Made by a program: the position numbers and the translations under genes. From contig JAGVSM010003523.1 in assembly GCA_022494885.1 (NCBI GenBank), positions 186,001 through 250,000 of the forward strand: a stretch of 64,000 bases of DNA, read 5' to 3'. The DNA is from Micrasema longulum. Taxonomy: Eukaryota; Arthropoda; Insecta; Trichoptera; Brachycentridae. Positions 63,186-64,000 of this stretch are shown piece by piece. Under the pieces are notes generated by a model that searched no databases, had not been told where the DNA came from, and saw nothing but the letters and a program-made list of their open reading frames with translations. Position 1 is the first letter of the stretch. The number at the start of each line of letters is the position of its first letter.

Positions 63186-64000
63186 TTAATTTAGTTCATA
63201 AGGTTTGTACTAGAGATCGTCACATTTAGAAAGAATAACAGTGATATTTTATGAGAACTAAAATTACCCCTCCGTTGCTCCTTTGCCAGTTGACGTTTGC
63301 TAGTTCCGATTGTTTGCATTTTAAAGTCTATATTATTAATGCGGTAACCGGTACTTTTTAACCGGTACTTTTTAACCAGCATTGCCAACCCAACAGAGTT
63401 TGGAGGAAACTACCAATGAATAATTATACCGATTTTTAAATTCTGAACAATAGGGAAATATTGTCAAATCTTAACGTCACCATTGTTAAGTCCAAACATG
63501 TCGCATTTTCGTGGAGATGTATTATTTAACGATATTATTTAAAAAATATTTTTCCTAAATCCATTTCACATATTTTTATCATTATTCGTGGTGTGATATT
63601 TTCCTGTTGTCAAAATTCTTGACATAATAGTAGCTACCCACCTTCTTATCTAGAGGTTGGAAATGCTGCCCCCCCCCCTCCCGACTTTTGATGCCATATA
63701 AAAAAACATTTATAATTTTGGGGCAAAATATCATTTTATTTCACACCATATCTTTTTTTTCACTATGAAATTATGATTTTTTTTCCATTGCATTTGGTAT
63801 TTTTTTCAAGAACTAATAGTAATTGTCGTTTTTATCTGTGTTTTACTGAATGCACATAATGGTGTGAGTATTCTTAAATAATGTAAGTACCTACTCTTGA
63901 ATCATTGACATTGTCGTATATTTTTGTAAAATATTGATAAGTATTTTAATTCTTGGCGGATTAACGTTAGCCTACCACCTAGCCTTTTTTAAAAAATTTT
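63186..64000. other. right edge, no exon found
   Basis: No Argonaute N-terminal exon could be recognised here. The minus-strand frame 63191-63388 has no known motif. Contains two tandem copies of ggtactttttaacc at 63350-63378 and a C-rich run at 63669-63680. Confidence 0.4.

Noticed and set aside
61219..64000. Missing N-terminal AGO2 exon
   Set aside because: Searched the minus strand for an in-phase exon ending phase 0 before 61218; no candidate resembled the Argonaute N domain.

Overview
This AT-rich window comes from an animal nuclear genome, almost certainly an insect. It has intron-containing genes with GT-AG junctions, an Argonaute of the insect siRNA (AGO2) type, and a dense mixture of Tc1, mariner, piggyBac, hAT, THAP/P-like, DIRS, LINE, SINE and MITE copies typical of insect genomes. 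I see no bacterial operons, CRISPR arrays or genuine tRNA/rRNA genes.

Three cellular genes can be assembled from exons whose splice phases match. (1) 821-7711 (+) is a three-exon gene for a 308-residue, unrecognised, nuclear-looking protein; its second intron holds a Tc1 element. (2) 11521-14905 (+) is RSPH1, the radial spoke head 1 MORN-repeat protein of motile cilia and sperm flagella. Its short first exon lies 2.5 kb upstream of the main exon. (3) 23407-61218 (-) is an AGO2-like Argonaute with 17 visible exons giving 777 residues. It has an intact D-E-D-H slicer tetrad; its N-terminal exon(s) lie beyond 61218, unseen or outside the window.

The roughly 38 kb of Argonaute is mostly transposon-filled intron. 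The largest case is intron 2 (51883-60775). It holds a DIRS-type tyrosine-recombinase retrotransposon (52711-60691) with inverted terminal repeats and an internal complementary region. That element has been broken by a tRNA-derived SINE (in the RNase H region) and by a 5'-truncated LINE (inside the recombinase gene). Other introns carry five mariner remnants, a hAT remnant with a perfect 8-bp target duplication, a THAP-domain remnant, two SINE families, several fold-back MITEs, perfect palindromes, and a family of small fold-back elements with a hammerhead-ribozyme-like core.

Outside the genes, 14906-23406 holds MITEs, SINEs and a broken piggyBac. The right edge (61219-64000) holds fold-back repeats and a LINE interrupted by a MITE. 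The main biological theme is an RNA-interference slicer gene whose introns have been repeatedly colonised by the class of sequences it normally helps to silence.
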